Shown piece after piece: positions 19,716 to 29,885 of a DNA stretch of 64,000 nucleotides. The DNA comes from Methylocystis sp. MJC1 (GTDB taxonomy: Bacteria; Pseudomonadota; Alphaproteobacteria; Rhizobiales; Beijerinckiaceae), in assembly GCF_026427715.1 (NCBI RefSeq), contig NZ_CP107558.1:2717001-2781000 (forward strand), written 5' to 3'. Within the stretch, counting starts at the first letter, position 1; every line of letters begins with the position of its first letter. The notes beneath the pieces were generated by a model. The model was not told the origin of the DNA. It was given only the letters and a program-made list of their open reading frames with translations, and did not search any database. The translations under genes were made by a program, and so were the position numbers.

Positions 19716-20529
19716 CGACGATCACCGATTTGTAGCGCATGAAGAACTGGTAGCCCCCGATGAACACGGCGTAGGAGACGGCGAAGACGAGCAGATAGGC
19801 GAAGACGTTCGGCACATAGCCATCGAGCGCCACGGCGCGCAGCATCTCGATATAGTCGCCGACGATATTGAGGCGCAGCCACATCGCGGTCGAGTTGGAC
19901 ATCTGCGCGATCTGGTCCAGCCGATAGAAAATCGGCGTCGCGAACATCAGCACTGGGACGATCGACGCCATGATATGCGCGACGTCGCGCGTGAAGGCGC
20001 CGAGCGCCATCAGAAACCAGACGACGCCCAGTATGAACAGGAAGAACGGGACGACGAGCAGCGGCGTCAGCACGATGGTCAGCGGCACACTCCCCGCCGT
20101 CAGCAGGCGGAAGGCGATATAAACGCCGAAGGCGACGCCGGCATAGGTGAAGGCGCGGATGGTCGCGGTCCAGGCGATGGTTTCGCTCGGAAAGATCGAG
20201 CGCTTGACGAAATTCACATGCTCATGGAGCAGGATCGGCGCGCGATAGGCGAGCTCGCTGAAGAGATTGAAGACGATCAGCCCGATGAAGATGCCGCTCG
20301 CATAGTCCGTCACGCTCATGCCGGCTGAGAGCTGCGGCACGGTGATCGAGAAGAGCGTCGTATAGGTGAGCAGCATCACCAGCGGCGAGAGCGCCGCCCA
20401 GGCCGGCCCCAGGAAAGAGCCGCGAAAGCGTGAGATGAATTCCCGCCGCACCACGGCGCGAATTAGCTCCCGGTGACGCCAGGCCCGCTCGAAAGGGGCG
20501 ATATAGGCGGGCGGGATCGAGGCGAGCAA
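19705..20529 (-). CDS. polysaccharide ABC exporter permease (Wzm/KpsM-like)
   Basis: 274 residues with six predicted membrane helices. The N-terminal cytoplasmic part VVRREFISRFRGSFLGPAWA is the usual ABC-2 exporter motif (short amphipathic helix before TM1). Partner of the ATPase encoded immediately downstream (11-base overlap). The frame appears to begin with TTG at 20527-20529, with AAAGGAC about ten bases upstream; no ATG is better placed. Together with the glycosyltransferases at 14.3-17.7 kb it suggests an ABC-dependent pathway for a surface glycan. Confidence 0.88.
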   Translation of the reverse strand: MLASIPPAYIAPFERAWRHRELIRAVVRREFISRFRGSFLGPAWAALSPLVMLLTYTTLFSITVPQLSAGMSVTDYASGIFIGLIVFNLFSELAYRAPILLHEHVNFVKRSIFPSETIAWTATIRAFTYAGVAFGVYIAFRLLTAGSVPLTIVLTPLLVVPFFLFILGVVWFLMALGAFTRDVAHIMASIVPVLMFATPIFYRLDQIAQMSNSTAMWLRLNIVGDYIEMLRAVALDGYVPNVFAYLLVFAVSYAVFIGGYQFFMRYKSVIVDVI

Positions 20530-20665
20530 CAGTCTCAGCGTCCTTTGCGAAAGCGAGCGCCATGAGGCGCGCCGGTCGCCTGCATAGACCAGTTCCGGCC
20601 GCGCCCTGTCAATGGCGAGGGTTAACCGACGGGCCGCGCGGGCCTATGCTCGCCTGGGAGGCCCA

Positions 20666-22141
20666 ATGCTGACTCGCCGGCAGACCATGAGACTTTTGGG
20701 CGCCGCCGCGCTTGCGCCCGCGCGCGCGAGCGCTGAAGCGGACTACCGGATCGGCGCATGGACAGGCGACAGTTTCGCGCCCATGCACGCCATCCGCGAC
20801 GGTCTTTGGGACCGGCCGGCGCCCGCGCCGGAGCGGCGGGTCGAGGTCGCCATCGTCGGCGGCGGCCTTGCAGGCCTCGCCGCCGCGGCGCTGCTGCGGG
20901 ACCACGACATTTTGCTGCTGGAGCGCGAGACGGAGCCCGGCGGCGCCGCCAAATCCGGGCGCTGGCGCGACATCGACTATGCGCTGGGCTCCGCTTATTT
21001 CGTCGACGTCTCGGAACCTTTCGGGCCTTTCTACGAGACGCTGGGCCTCACGCCCGTGCCCGTGCCGCAGCCGGAGAATCGCGTGATCGCCGGCGGGTCG
21101 ACCGACGCGTTCAGCGGACCGCTGCGGGCGCCCCTGGAAAGGCTGCAGGGCCTTGTGGCAAGGCTCATGGCGAGCGCCGATTTCCCCAGGACGCCGATCG
21201 AAGCAGCCTCGCCCACGGCACTGGCGCTCGACCGATTGACGCTGCGCCAGTTTCTCCTTCGGGAACAGATCGACCCGGCCCTCCTCCCCTGGCTCGACGC
21301 CTTCAGCCGCTCGGCCATGGGCGCGGGAGCGGCCGAGGTCTCGGCCTATGTCGGACTGAACTTCCTCTCCGAGCTCGCCGGCCGGATTTACGCCTTTCCG
21401 GGCGGCAACGCCGCGCTTGCAAAGGCGATGGCGGCGCGGGCCTCGAGCGCCGGCGCAGGCCGCATCGTCACCGGCGCGGCGGTCTTCGCGGTCGAGCCGT
21501 CGAACGATGGCGGCGAGGCACGCGTCGCCTGGTTCGACGCCCAGAACCCCGGGCAGCCTCGCTGCGTGGCGGCCAAATGGGTTGTGCTCGCCGCGCCTTT
21601 TTTCTTCGCGGCGCGTATCCTGCGCGACCCCGCCGCGAAAGCCGCGATGACGCGCCCACGTCAGGGGAGCTTTCTCGTCGCCAACTGCTGTTTCAGGGGC
21701 CCCATGGCGCCCGGCGCCTATGATTGCTGGACGCCGGAGGCCGAGAACGTCACCGACGCCGTCGACGCTGGGGCCGCGCTCGGCGAGAAACGGCCGAGGG
21801 ACCATGGGATTCTCACGGTCTACGCGCCGTTCCGAGACCCGCAGATGGGGCGCGCGCAATTGCTGGCTGGCGACGGCGCGGCGCTGGCTGCGCCGATCGT
21901 CGCGGAGCTGCGGCGCTTCCTGCCCGAGGCCTTTTCAGGGACGCGGCTTGCCGAGGTGCGGCTGACGCGCTGGGGACACCATCATCTCCTTCCGACGCCA
22001 GGCATTGTCGAAACGATGCGCGCGCTGCCGAAGCGTTATGGCAATGTCCTGCTGGCCCATTCCGACGGCCAGGGCATGCCGGCCGTCGAAAGCGCTATCA
22101 CCGAGGCGCACCGCGCCGCGGCCATCATCAGGGGCAGGTAG
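20666..22141 (+). CDS. FAD-dependent amine oxidase/desaturase-like oxidoreductase with Tat signal
   Basis: 491 residues from the ATG at 20666, chosen because GGGAGGCCCA precedes it and it gives a proper leader: LTRRQTMRLLGAAALAPARA is a twin-arginine-type signal. The dinucleotide-binding motif VAIVGGGLAGLAAAALL is followed by LLERETEPGGAAKSG, the standard FAD-binding start of the NAD(P)/FAD amine oxidoreductase family. The C-terminal flavin segment is seen around VLLAHSDGQGMPAVESAI. Substrate unknown. The gene ends 9 bases from the convergent glmS stop. Confidence 0.82.
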   Translation: MLTRRQTMRLLGAAALAPARASAEADYRIGAWTGDSFAPMHAIRDGLWDRPAPAPERRVEVAIVGGGLAGLAAAALLRDHDILLLERETEPGGAAKSGRWRDIDYALGSAYFVDVSEPFGPFYETLGLTPVPVPQPENRVIAGGSTDAFSGPLRAPLERLQGLVARLMASADFPRTPIEAASPTALALDRLTLRQFLLREQIDPALLPWLDAFSRSAMGAGAAEVSAYVGLNFLSELAGRIYAFPGGNAALAKAMAARASSAGAGRIVTGAAVFAVEPSNDGGEARVAWFDAQNPGQPRCVAAKWVVLAAPFFFAARILRDPAAKAAMTRPRQGSFLVANCCFRGPMAPGAYDCWTPEAENVTDAVDAGAALGEKRPRDHGILTVYAPFRDPQMGRAQLLAGDGAALAAPIVAELRRFLPEAFSGTRLAEVRLTRWGHHHLLPTPGIVETMRALPKRYGNVLLAHSDGQGMPAVESAITEAHRAAAIIRGR

Positions 22142-22149
22142 CGGCGTCC

Positions 22150-23979
22150 CTACTCCACCGTGACGCTCTTTGCGAGATTCCTCGGCTGGTCGACGTCTTT
22201 GCCCATGAAGGTCGCCACATGATAGGCGAGAAGCTGCGCCGGCACGGCATAGACGATCGCCGCGAAGGGCCCCGAGACCGTCTCCGGCATTTCGATATAG
22301 CCCGCGAGTTCCGCCGCCGCCTCCTGCTTGGCGCGGGGCGAGCCGATCAGGATCAGATGCCCGCCGCGCGCGGCGACTTCCTGCAGATTCGACACGGTCT
22401 TCTCAAGGCTCGCGTCCGGCGGCGCGAGCACGATCACCGGCATGGCGTAGTCGATGAGCGCGATCGGGCCATGTTTCAGCTCGCCCGCCGCATAGCCCTC
22501 GGCATGGATGTAGGAAAGCTCTTTCAGCTTGAGCGCCCCTTCCATCGCCAGCGGAAAGGACGGGCCGCGGCCGAGATAGAGCACGCTCGACGCCCGCGCC
22601 ACGTCGCGCGCCACCGGCTCGACCGCCGCCTCGCGGGATAGCGCCTCGGCCATCTTCCCCGGCGCGGCGATCAGTTCCGAGACCAGCTCCCGCTCGCGCT
22701 CCTTCGTGAGCACGCCCCGCGCGCGCCCGAGCGCCAAAGCGAGACAGGCGAAAACCGCGAGCTGGCAGGTGAACGCCTTGGTCGAGGCGACGCCGATTTC
22801 CGGCCCGGCGAGGGTCTTCGCCACCGTGTGGCTCTCGCGGGCGATGGTCGAGGTCTCGACATTAACGATCGAGAGAATGTGCTGGCTATGCGCCTTGGCG
22901 TAGCGCAGGGCTGCGAGCGTGTCGGCCGTCTCGCCCGATTGCGAGACAACGATCATGAGCCCGTTCTCGGCCAGAGGCGGGTCGCGGTAGCGGAACTCCG
23001 AGGCTATGTCGATCTCGACCGGGAGCCGGGCGAAGCGCTCCAGCCAATAGCGCGCCACCAGCCCGGCGTAATAAGCGGTGCCGCAGGCGGAAATCGTCAC
23101 CCGCGACAGGCGGCTGGGATCGAAGTTCAGCTCGAAGGGGAGGCGCGTGACGCCCTCGGCGAGATCGAGGTAATGCGACAGCGTGCGGCCGACGACCTCG
23201 GGCTGCTCATGGATTTCCTTGGCCATGAAATGGCGGTAATTGCCCTTGTCGACCAGGAACGAGCCCTGCTGCAAAGGCAGGCGGCGCCGCTCGACGGGCG
23301 CGTCTTGGGCGTCGAAGAATTGCGCGCCGCCGCGACGCAGCACGACCCAGTCGCCTTCGTCGAGATAGGCGATCGTCGTCGCGAAGGGCGCGAGCGCCAG
23401 CGCGTCCGAGCCGAGATAAGCGCCCTCCTCGCTCCAGCCGACGGCGAGCGGCGAGCCGCGGCGCGCGCCGATGAGAAGGTCGGGCTCGTTGTTGAAGAGA
23501 AAAGCCAGCGCAAAGGCGCCCTTGAGCCGCTTCAGAGCCGCGGCGACCGCCGCCTGCGGCGCCATGCCAGCCTGCATTTCATCGGCGACGAGATGGGCGA
23601 CCACCTCCGAGTCGGTCTGCGAGGTGAAGGCATGGCCCTTGGCCATCAGCTCCTCGCGCAGCTCGCGGAAGTTCTCGATAATGCCGTTGTGAACCACCGC
23701 GACGCGGCTATTGGCGTGGGGATGGGCGTTGTCCTCATTGGGCTTGCCATGCGTCGCCCAGCGCGTGTGGCCGATGCCCACGCTCCCGCGCATGGGGGTC
23801 GCGGCGAGCTTTTCTTCGAGATTCTTCAGCTTGCCGGAGGCGCGAAGCCGCGTGAGGCGGCCCTCTTCGAGGGTGGCGATCCCGGCAGAATCATAGCCGC
23901 GATATTCCAGCCGCTTCAGCGCCTCGACGAGCTGTCCCGCAACCGGGCCTTTCCCGAGAATTCCGACGATTCCGCACAT
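22150..23979 (-). CDS. glmS: glutamine--fructose-6-phosphate aminotransferase GlmS
   Basis: Makes glucosamine-6-phosphate from fructose-6-phosphate and glutamine, the entry to UDP-GlcNAc for peptidoglycan and lipopolysaccharide. 609 residues. It begins MCGIVGILG; Cys2 becomes the N-terminal nucleophile of the glutaminase domain. RYRGYDSAGIA-type residues follow (EYRGYDSAGIAT). Two SIS domains carry SACGTAYYAGL and SQSGETADTL, then LGRGPSFPLAMEGALKLKE, and the C-terminus is PRNLAKSVTVE, the standard ending. It follows glmU with 151 bases between. Confidence 0.97.
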   Translation of the reverse strand: MCGIVGILGKGPVAGQLVEALKRLEYRGYDSAGIATLEEGRLTRLRASGKLKNLEEKLAATPMRGSVGIGHTRWATHGKPNEDNAHPHANSRVAVVHNGIIENFRELREELMAKGHAFTSQTDSEVVAHLVADEMQAGMAPQAAVAAALKRLKGAFALAFLFNNEPDLLIGARRGSPLAVGWSEEGAYLGSDALALAPFATTIAYLDEGDWVVLRRGGAQFFDAQDAPVERRRLPLQQGSFLVDKGNYRHFMAKEIHEQPEVVGRTLSHYLDLAEGVTRLPFELNFDPSRLSRVTISACGTAYYAGLVARYWLERFARLPVEIDIASEFRYRDPPLAENGLMIVVSQSGETADTLAALRYAKAHSQHILSIVNVETSTIARESHTVAKTLAGPEIGVASTKAFTCQLAVFACLALALGRARGVLTKERERELVSELIAAPGKMAEALSREAAVEPVARDVARASSVLYLGRGPSFPLAMEGALKLKELSYIHAEGYAAGELKHGPIALIDYAMPVIVLAPPDASLEKTVSNLQEVAARGGHLILIGSPRAKQEAAAELAGYIEMPETVSGPFAAIVYAVPAQLLAYHVATFMGKDVDQPRNLAKSVTVE

Positions 23980-24130
23980 AGGGCTGCCTCCGAAAAAGGA
24001 TCATAGCAAAAGCGCTGCAGCACGCTTCGGTCTGATTCAAGGTTAAGGGGATCGTTGAGAGGAGCGTTAGCTCCCCTTAAGACGTAACCCGTGCGGATCG
24101 GCACCCTTCCCAAGGCGATCTAAACCATAG

Positions 24131-25498
24131 TCACGACTTCTTGGCGGCAGCCTTCTTCTCCGCCTGCGTCGCCCGGAAAGACGCCGCCCAGCCGGCTTTC
24201 TCCATCTGCCGGCCCCGCGCCACCACGAGCGCGTCGCCGCTTACATCCTTGGTGACGACCGAGCCCGAGCCCACATAGGCCCCCGCCCCGATCCTCACCG
24301 GCGCAACCAGCGCGGAATTGGAGCCGATGAAGGCGTTCTCGCCAATCTCCGTGCGATATTTGAAGAAGCCGTCGTAATTGCAGGTGATCGTGCCCGCCCC
24401 GATATTGGCGTTGGCGCCGATGTCGGCGTCGCCGATATAGGTCAGGTGATTGACCTTCGCGCCCTTGGCGACATTGGCGTTCTTGATCTCGACGAAATTG
24501 CCGACCTTCGCCGCCTCCGCAAGCGCCGCGCCCGGCCGCAAACGGGCAAAAGGCCCGATCGTCGCGCCCCGCCCGACGCTCGCGCCTTCGAGATGCGAAA
24601 AGGCGTGGATCACCGCCTTGTCGGCGATCGAGACGCCGGGGCCGATGACGACATGGGGCTCGATCGTCACCTCTCGTCCCAAAACCGTGTCGGCGGACAG
24701 AAAAACCGTCTCGGGCGCGATCATGGTGACGCCCGCGGCCATGGCGGCGCGTCTCAGGCGGTTCTGCGCGACGGCCTCCGCCTGAGCGAGCTGAATGCGG
24801 TCGTTCACGCCGAGCACTTCCGTCTCGTCGGCCACGACAACCCGCGCCTCGCGCCCCGACGCGCGGGCGATTTCGACGATATCCGTCAGATAATATTCGC
24901 CCTTGGCGTTGCTATTGCCGATCTGGCCGAGCCAATCCGCGGCCGCAGCCCCATCGATCGCCATCAACCCGGCGTTGCACAGCCGGATGGCGCGCTCCGC
25001 CGCGCTCGCGTCCTTCTCTTCGCGGATGGCGACGAGGCGTCCTGCCTCGTCCTGCAGCAGCCGCCCATATCCGAAGGGGTCAGCCGCCGAGAAACCCAGC
25101 GCCGCAACGCCGGCGCCGGCCGCCAGCGCCTCCCGCAGCGCACGGATCGTCGCGCCGGTCACGAGCGGCGTGTCGGCGAAAAGAACGAGGAGATCGTCGC
25201 AACCGGCGGCAATCGCCGCCCGCGCCGCAAGGACGGCGTGCGCCGTGCCCAGGCGCTCCGCCTGGACGAAGGTCTGGGCATGCGGAGCGCGCTTCAGCGC
25301 TTCGGCCGTAACGTCCTCTCTGCCCGGCCCGACCACGACCGCGATCGTCTCGACGCCCGCCTCGGCGACCGCGGCGAGCACATGGGCCAGCATCGAGCGG
25401 CCGGCGACCTGATGCAGAACTTTCGGCGTATCCGACTTCATACGCGTCCCCTCGCCGGCGGCGAGGACGATCGCGAGCGCTTTGCGGGAGCTCGACAT
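24131..25498 (-). CDS. glmU: bifunctional UDP-GlcNAc pyrophosphorylase / glucosamine-1-phosphate acetyltransferase GlmU
   Basis: Catalyses the last two steps to UDP-N-acetylglucosamine. 455 residues. The N-terminal nucleotidyltransferase has [20 protein letters not shown] (about 12-31). The C-terminal left-handed beta-helix has repeated hexapeptides with [32 protein letters not shown] and [20 protein letters not shown], including the acetyltransferase active-site region. Same strand and order as glmS. Between the two is a short GC-rich hairpin-like stretch (about 24040-24080) that could modulate read-through. Confidence 0.97.
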   Translation of the reverse strand: MSSSRKALAIVLAAGEGTRMKSDTPKVLHQVAGRSMLAHVLAAVAEAGVETIAVVVGPGREDVTAEALKRAPHAQTFVQAERLGTAHAVLAARAAIAAGCDDLLVLFADTPLVTGATIRALREALAAGAGVAALGFSAADPFGYGRLLQDEAGRLVAIREEKDASAAERAIRLCNAGLMAIDGAAAADWLGQIGNSNAKGEYYLTDIVEIARASGREARVVVADETEVLGVNDRIQLAQAEAVAQNRLRRAAMAAGVTMIAPETVFLSADTVLGREVTIEPHVVIGPGVSIADKAVIHAFSHLEGASVGRGATIGPFARLRPGAALAEAAKVGNFVEIKNANVAKGAKVNHLTYIGDADIGANANIGAGTITCNYDGFFKYRTEIGENAFIGSNSALVAPVRIGAGAYVGSGSVVTKDVSGDALVVARGRQMEKAGWAASFRATQAEKKAAAKKS

Positions 25499-25726
25499 GA
25501 GGCGCCTTTGGTTGCGTGGAGCGCGGCGAGGCCGCGGTAATTTCGGCCCGTTTGTTGCAGATTCGAAGCGCTAAGGGCAAGGGTGCAAGCGGGGGACAGG
25601 CAAATGAGGGGCAGCTCGCGAGAGGCGCGCCCGCGCCGCAAGAATTCCTTTTTGTTCCCCGAAATTCTTCTATAGAGGAGCGACGCGCCATCCCGACCGC
25701 CTTCCGACCTCGCTCCCGGTTGCTCA

Positions 25727-27268
25727 ATGTTTGAACGTAGAGATGTTCTCAAAGCGGCTTTCGGCGCCCTTGCGTCGGGCTTTTCGCCTCCTATCGTCCG
25801 CGCCGAGCCGACGCCCTCGACCACTCCGCCGCCGCCCCCGGCGAGCTTTTCGCGCGATGTGATCGTCGAGCTCGCGCGCACGCTGGCCTCCCGCCCCTAC
25901 GCCGCGCCGCCCGCCGATTTGCGCGAGCCTTTCGCAAGCCTCACTTACGAGCAGTTCGTCGGCATCAAGACCAAGCCTGGATCGGCCCTTTGGGCTGGAG
26001 AAAACAAAGGCTTCTCGATCGAGCCGCTGCATCGCGGCAATATTTTCACCGCGGCCGTCGACCTCTTCATCATCGATAATGGCGCGGCGGTCAAAATCGC
26101 CTATGACCAGAGCCGCTTCGACTATGGCGGCCTGAAAGTCCCCGAAAAACTGCCGGACATTGGCTATTCCGGATTTCGGGTGCTGCGCGCGCCGCCGGGC
26201 GGCCAGGAAGCCGAGCTCGCGATCTTCCAGGGCGCGAGCTTCTATCGCGCGGTGGCCGCCGGCCAGAATCTCGGGGTGACGGCGCGCGGCCTCTCCATCC
26301 GCACGGCCGACCCGCGCGGCGAGGAATTCCCGGCCTTCCGCAGCTTCTGGATCGAGAAGCCGGTGCTCGGGGCCAATGCGCTCGTTATCCATGCGCTTCT
26401 GGATTCGCCGAGCGTCGCCGGCGTTTATCATTTCACCCTGCGCCCCGGCGAAGCGACGATCATCGACACCGAGCTGACCCTCTTCCCGCGCACCGCTGTC
26501 GATCATTACGGGCTCGCGGGCTTTGCCGCCGCCTCGCTCTACACGCCGCTCAATCCGCGCCGCCGCAACGACGACTTGCGTCCGATGGTGACGGCGACCA
26601 ACGGCCTGCAGATGCTGACCGGCTCGAGCGAGTGGCTGTGGCGACCCGTCGCGAATCGCGAGGAGCTGCAGTTTTCGTCCTTTGTCGACGTCAATCCCAA
26701 GGGCTTCGGCGCTCTGCTGCGCGATCGCGACATCTCCAATTATCAGGACGACGACCAGCATTGGGAGCGCCGCCCGTCGCTGTGGATCGAGCCGCTCGGC
26801 GACTGGGGCGACGGCGCCATGCAGCTCGTCGAAATCCCATCGGAATCGGAAAACAACGAAAACATCGTCGCTTACTGGCGGCCGAAATCGCCATTGGTCG
26901 GCGGCGCGCAGGCCAATTTCGCCTATCGCCAGTTCTGGTGCTGGGAGCCGCCGAGCCGCCCGCCCCTGGCGGTCGCCGTTCAGTCGCGCTCGGGTAAAGT
27001 TTCGAACGCCAAGCTACGCCGTTTTGTTGTCGTTTTTTCTGGCGAGGTTCTGGGCGACCCGCAAAAAACGGCGCGTCTTTCGGCCGCTTTGACCACTTCG
27101 CCCGGATCAGCGACGAACGTGCGCACGTTTCTCAATCCGCAGGCGAAAACGTGCCGCGTCGTGTTCGACGTCGATCCCGCCGGCGAAAACTACTGTGAAA
27201 TTCGTCTCGTCCTGCGCGCGGACGAGCAGCCGATCAGCGAAACGTGGCTCTACAGATGGACTCCCTGA
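25727..27268 (+). CDS. opgG: periplasmic glucan biosynthesis protein OpgG
   Basis: Periplasmic protein required for osmoregulated periplasmic glucan backbone synthesis, acting with OpgH. 513 residues. The leader ERRDVLKAAFGALASG looks like a twin-arginine signal. The mature protein shows the MdoG-family segments LTYEQFVGIKTKPGSALW, FSIEPLHRGNIF, GYSGFRVL, FQGASFYRAV and EEFPAFRSFWIEKP. The downstream opgH start lies 13 bases inside its 3' end, a coupled pair. About 230 bases separate it from the divergent glmU, so promoters for both probably lie there. Confidence 0.95.
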   Translation: MFERRDVLKAAFGALASGFSPPIVRAEPTPSTTPPPPPASFSRDVIVELARTLASRPYAAPPADLREPFASLTYEQFVGIKTKPGSALWAGENKGFSIEPLHRGNIFTAAVDLFIIDNGAAVKIAYDQSRFDYGGLKVPEKLPDIGYSGFRVLRAPPGGQEAELAIFQGASFYRAVAAGQNLGVTARGLSIRTADPRGEEFPAFRSFWIEKPVLGANALVIHALLDSPSVAGVYHFTLRPGEATIIDTELTLFPRTAVDHYGLAGFAAASLYTPLNPRRRNDDLRPMVTATNGLQMLTGSSEWLWRPVANREELQFSSFVDVNPKGFGALLRDRDISNYQDDDQHWERRPSLWIEPLGDWGDGAMQLVEIPSESENNENIVAYWRPKSPLVGGAQANFAYRQFWCWEPPSRPPLAVAVQSRSGKVSNAKLRRFVVVFSGEVLGDPQKTARLSAALTTSPGSATNVRTFLNPQAKTCRVVFDVDPAGENYCEIRLVLRADEQPISETWLYRWTP

Positions 27269-29457
27269 CGCTTACGCCCGTCGACTCCGCCCAGCCGGCG
27301 CCGGCCTTCAAAGACCCGGCCGCGGCGCCGCCGACGCCGATCGAAAACCGGCTCTCGATGCCGGCGCAAAATATCTTCAAGTTCGAGCAGAGGCAGCGGC
27401 GCAAGCTTCAGGCGCAATCGCTATGGCGCACGCCCTGGCTCGCGCGCCTCGTGACCTTCGGCGGCGGTCTCGCGCTCACGGTCTATGGCGGCTGGCAGAT
27501 GTACAAGGTCATCGACGTCGGCGGCGTCACGACCTTGAAATGGGCGCTGCTCGCCCTCTTCATCCTCAACTTCTCCTGGATCGCGCTGAGCTTCGCGAGC
27601 AGCGTCGTCGGCTTCGTGGCGCTGCTCTCAAGGCGCCCGTCGGCCGGCCTGCCTGAGACTCTGCGCGAGAAAACCGCCGTCGTCATGCCGATCTACAATG
27701 AGGCGCCGAGCCGCGTCTTTGCGGCGCTGCAGACGATCTATGAGGATATTCAGGCCACGGGACTGGGCGAGAACTTCGACTGGTTCTTCCTCTCCGACAC
27801 GACCAATCCGGACGTCTGGATCGCCGAGGAGCGCGCCTTCATCGCCATCCGCCGCCGCCTCGGGCCCAACGCGAGCATCTTTTATCGCCGCCGCGAGAAG
27901 AACACCGGCCGCAAGGCCGGCAATATCGAGGATTTCGTCTCGCGCTGGGGCGGCTTCTACGCCCATATGGTCGTGCTCGATGCCGACAGCCTGATGACCG
28001 GCCCGACGATCGTGAAGCTCGCCGCCGCCATGGAGGCGGACCCGGACTCGGGCATCATCCAGACGCTGCCGCTCATCATCAACCGCAACACGCTATTCGC
28101 GCGCGTGCAGCAATTTGCGGCGCGCATCTATGGCCCGGTCATCGCGACCGGCCTTGCCTGCTGGATGGGCCGCGACGGCAATTATTGGGGCCATAACGCG
28201 ATCATCCGCACCGAGGCTTTCGCGCGCCATTGCGGCCTGCCCGACCTGCACGGCCGCCCGCCGTGGGGCGGGCACATTATGAGCCATGATTTCGTCGAGG
28301 CGGCGCTGATCCGCCGCGCCGGCTACGCTGTCTATATGTTGCCGAGGCTCGGCGGGTCCTACGAGGAAAGCCCGCCCTCGCTGATCGACCTCTCGACCCG
28401 CGACCGGCGCTGGTGCCAGGGCAATCTGCAGCATTCCCGCGTGCTGTTCGGACGGGGCTTGTGCTGGGCGTCGCGCCAGCACTTCCTCACCGGCATTTTC
28501 GGCTATCTCACCTCGCCGCTGTGGCTGCTGCAGCTCCTCGTCGGCATCGTGATCGTCTTCCAGGCGAGCTATTTCAAGCCGGAGTATTTCACGAGCGAAT
28601 TCGCGCTGTTCCCGACCTTCCCGCGCTTCGACGCGGAGCGCTCGCTCGAGCTGTTCGCGCTCACCATGGGCATTCTGCTCGCGCCGAAATTCTTCGGCCT
28701 GCTCGTCGCAATCTACGAGCCCGAGACGCGCAGGGGCTCGGGCGGCGTGATCATGCTGCTGATCTCGACCCTGTTTGAAATCGTGCTGTCGGCGCTGCTG
28801 GCGCCGATCATGATGCTGATCCAGACCGGCCATGTGGTGCATATTGTCTTCGGCTTCGACACGGGCTGGGACCCGCAACGTCGCGACGACGGCTCCGTGC
28901 CGCTGATCGACATTGTGCGCCGCCATCGCTCGCATATGGCGATGGGCGCGCTCTCCCTCGTCGCGGGCCTCCTGATTTCGCCCTCGCTCGTCGCCTGGAT
29001 GTCGCCGACCATCGCCGGCCTCATCCTGGCCATTCCGATCTCCTGGCTCACGAGCCAGCGCTGGCTGGGCCTCGTCTTCCGCCGCGCCGGCGTGCTGGTG
29101 ACGCCGGAGGAGACGACGACGCCGCCGATCGCCAAACGCGGCAAGGCGCTTTCCAAGGCGCTGGCGCGCGGCGAGGACGACGAGGTGAACGCCATCGTCG
29201 CGATCCACGCCGATCCGGAACTGCGCACGCTGCATGAAGCCTGGCTCCCGACCCGCAAACCGCGCCAGCGCGGCGTCATCACCGCCGATCGCGCCGTCGC
29301 GGAAGCCAAGGTCGCCGACGCCGAAACGATCGAGGACGCCGTCGCGTGGCTCAATCGCGGCGAGCGCCTCGTGGCGCTTTCCGATCGCGCGCTGATCGGC
29401 ATGATCGCGAGATTGCCGCGCAGAGCCGATTTGCAAGAGGCTCAGGCGGCGGAATAG
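27256..29457 (+). CDS. opgH: glucan biosynthesis glucosyltransferase OpgH
   Basis: Inner-membrane GT2 enzyme that polymerises UDP-glucose into the periplasmic glucan backbone. About 733 residues from the ATG at 27256 (a GTG at 27244 is also in frame). A membrane segment near 55-75 and another at about 95-120 precede the GT2 domain (TAVVMPIYNEAPSRVFAAL). Then come DTTNPDVW, VVLDADSLMTG (metal-binding aspartates), HDFVEAALIRRAGY and RDRRWCQGNLQH (the QxxRW-type acceptor motif). Several C-terminal membrane helices follow. Overlaps opgG. Confidence 0.95.
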   Translation: MDSLTLTPVDSAQPAPAFKDPAAAPPTPIENRLSMPAQNIFKFEQRQRRKLQAQSLWRTPWLARLVTFGGGLALTVYGGWQMYKVIDVGGVTTLKWALLALFILNFSWIALSFASSVVGFVALLSRRPSAGLPETLREKTAVVMPIYNEAPSRVFAALQTIYEDIQATGLGENFDWFFLSDTTNPDVWIAEERAFIAIRRRLGPNASIFYRRREKNTGRKAGNIEDFVSRWGGFYAHMVVLDADSLMTGPTIVKLAAAMEADPDSGIIQTLPLIINRNTLFARVQQFAARIYGPVIATGLACWMGRDGNYWGHNAIIRTEAFARHCGLPDLHGRPPWGGHIMSHDFVEAALIRRAGYAVYMLPRLGGSYEESPPSLIDLSTRDRRWCQGNLQHSRVLFGRGLCWASRQHFLTGIFGYLTSPLWLLQLLVGIVIVFQASYFKPEYFTSEFALFPTFPRFDAERSLELFALTMGILLAPKFFGLLVAIYEPETRRGSGGVIMLLISTLFEIVLSALLAPIMMLIQTGHVVHIVFGFDTGWDPQRRDDGSVPLIDIVRRHRSHMAMGALSLVAGLLISPSLVAWMSPTIAGLILAIPISWLTSQRWLGLVFRRAGVLVTPEETTTPPIAKRGKALSKALARGEDDEVNAIVAIHADPELRTLHEAWLPTRKPRQRGVITADRAVAEAKVADAETIEDAVAWLNRGERLVALSDRALIGMIARLPRRADLQEAQAAE

Positions 29458-29499
29458 GCCCCTCATTCTCGCGATCGAGAGTGTTACTGAAGACCACGA

Positions 29500-29541
29500 C
29501 CCCCTCTCCCGCGAAGCGGGGGAGGGCTGGGGAGGGGGTGT
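29500..29541. repeat. family C GC-rich repeat, second copy
   Basis: CCCTCTCCCGC-GAA-GCGGGGGAGGG followed by TGGGGAGGGGGT, nearly identical to the element at 10799-10840. It forms a strong hairpin just after opgH and may end or protect that message. Confidence 0.8.
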
Positions 29542-29546
29542 TAGCC

Positions 29547-29885
29547 GTGATAATTTACAAAATCATCTCCGCCCCCGAATGGCGCACCGCGGAGGCCGAG
29601 GGCGTCTTCCATGGCGCAGCCATCGATCTCGCCGACGGCTACATCCATTTCTCCGCCGCCGAACAAGTCGCGGAAACGGCCGCGAAACATTTCGCCGGGA
29701 AATCCGATCTGCTGCTCGTTTCCATCGACGCCGATAGGCTGGGCGACGCACTGAAATGGGAAGTCTCCCGCGGCGGCGCGCTTTTTCCGCATCTCTATGC
29801 GCCGCTGTCGCTCGACGCCGTGACGCGCGTGGCGCTACTGCCGCTCGACCCCGATGGGCGCCATGATTTCAGGGGGCTGCTGTGA
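29547..29885 (+). CDS. DUF952 domain protein
   Basis: 112 residues starting at the GTG at 29547 (product begins [13 protein letters not shown]). The family signature is present: start IYKI-x-W, then [39 protein letters not shown] and [19 protein letters not shown]952 proteins are small soluble proteins of unknown function that often precede pyrD in alphaproteobacteria. Here the stop overlaps the pyrD GTG by 4 bases, so the two are co-translated. Confidence 0.9.
   Translation: MIIYKIISAPEWRTAEAEGVFHGAAIDLADGYIHFSAAEQVAETAAKHFAGKSDLLLVSIDADRLGDALKWEVSRGGALFPHLYAPLSLDAVTRVALLPLDPDGRHDFRGLL

Noticed and set aside
24040..24080. glmS riboswitch/ribozyme between glmU and glmS
   Set aside because: The stretch is a short GC-rich inverted repeat only; the conserved ribozyme core is absent and this class is not expected in alphaproteobacteria.
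28093..29466. 457-codon minus-strand frame opposite opgH
   Set aside because: Mirror of the opgH coding sequence; Gln/Arg/His-rich low-complexity translation.
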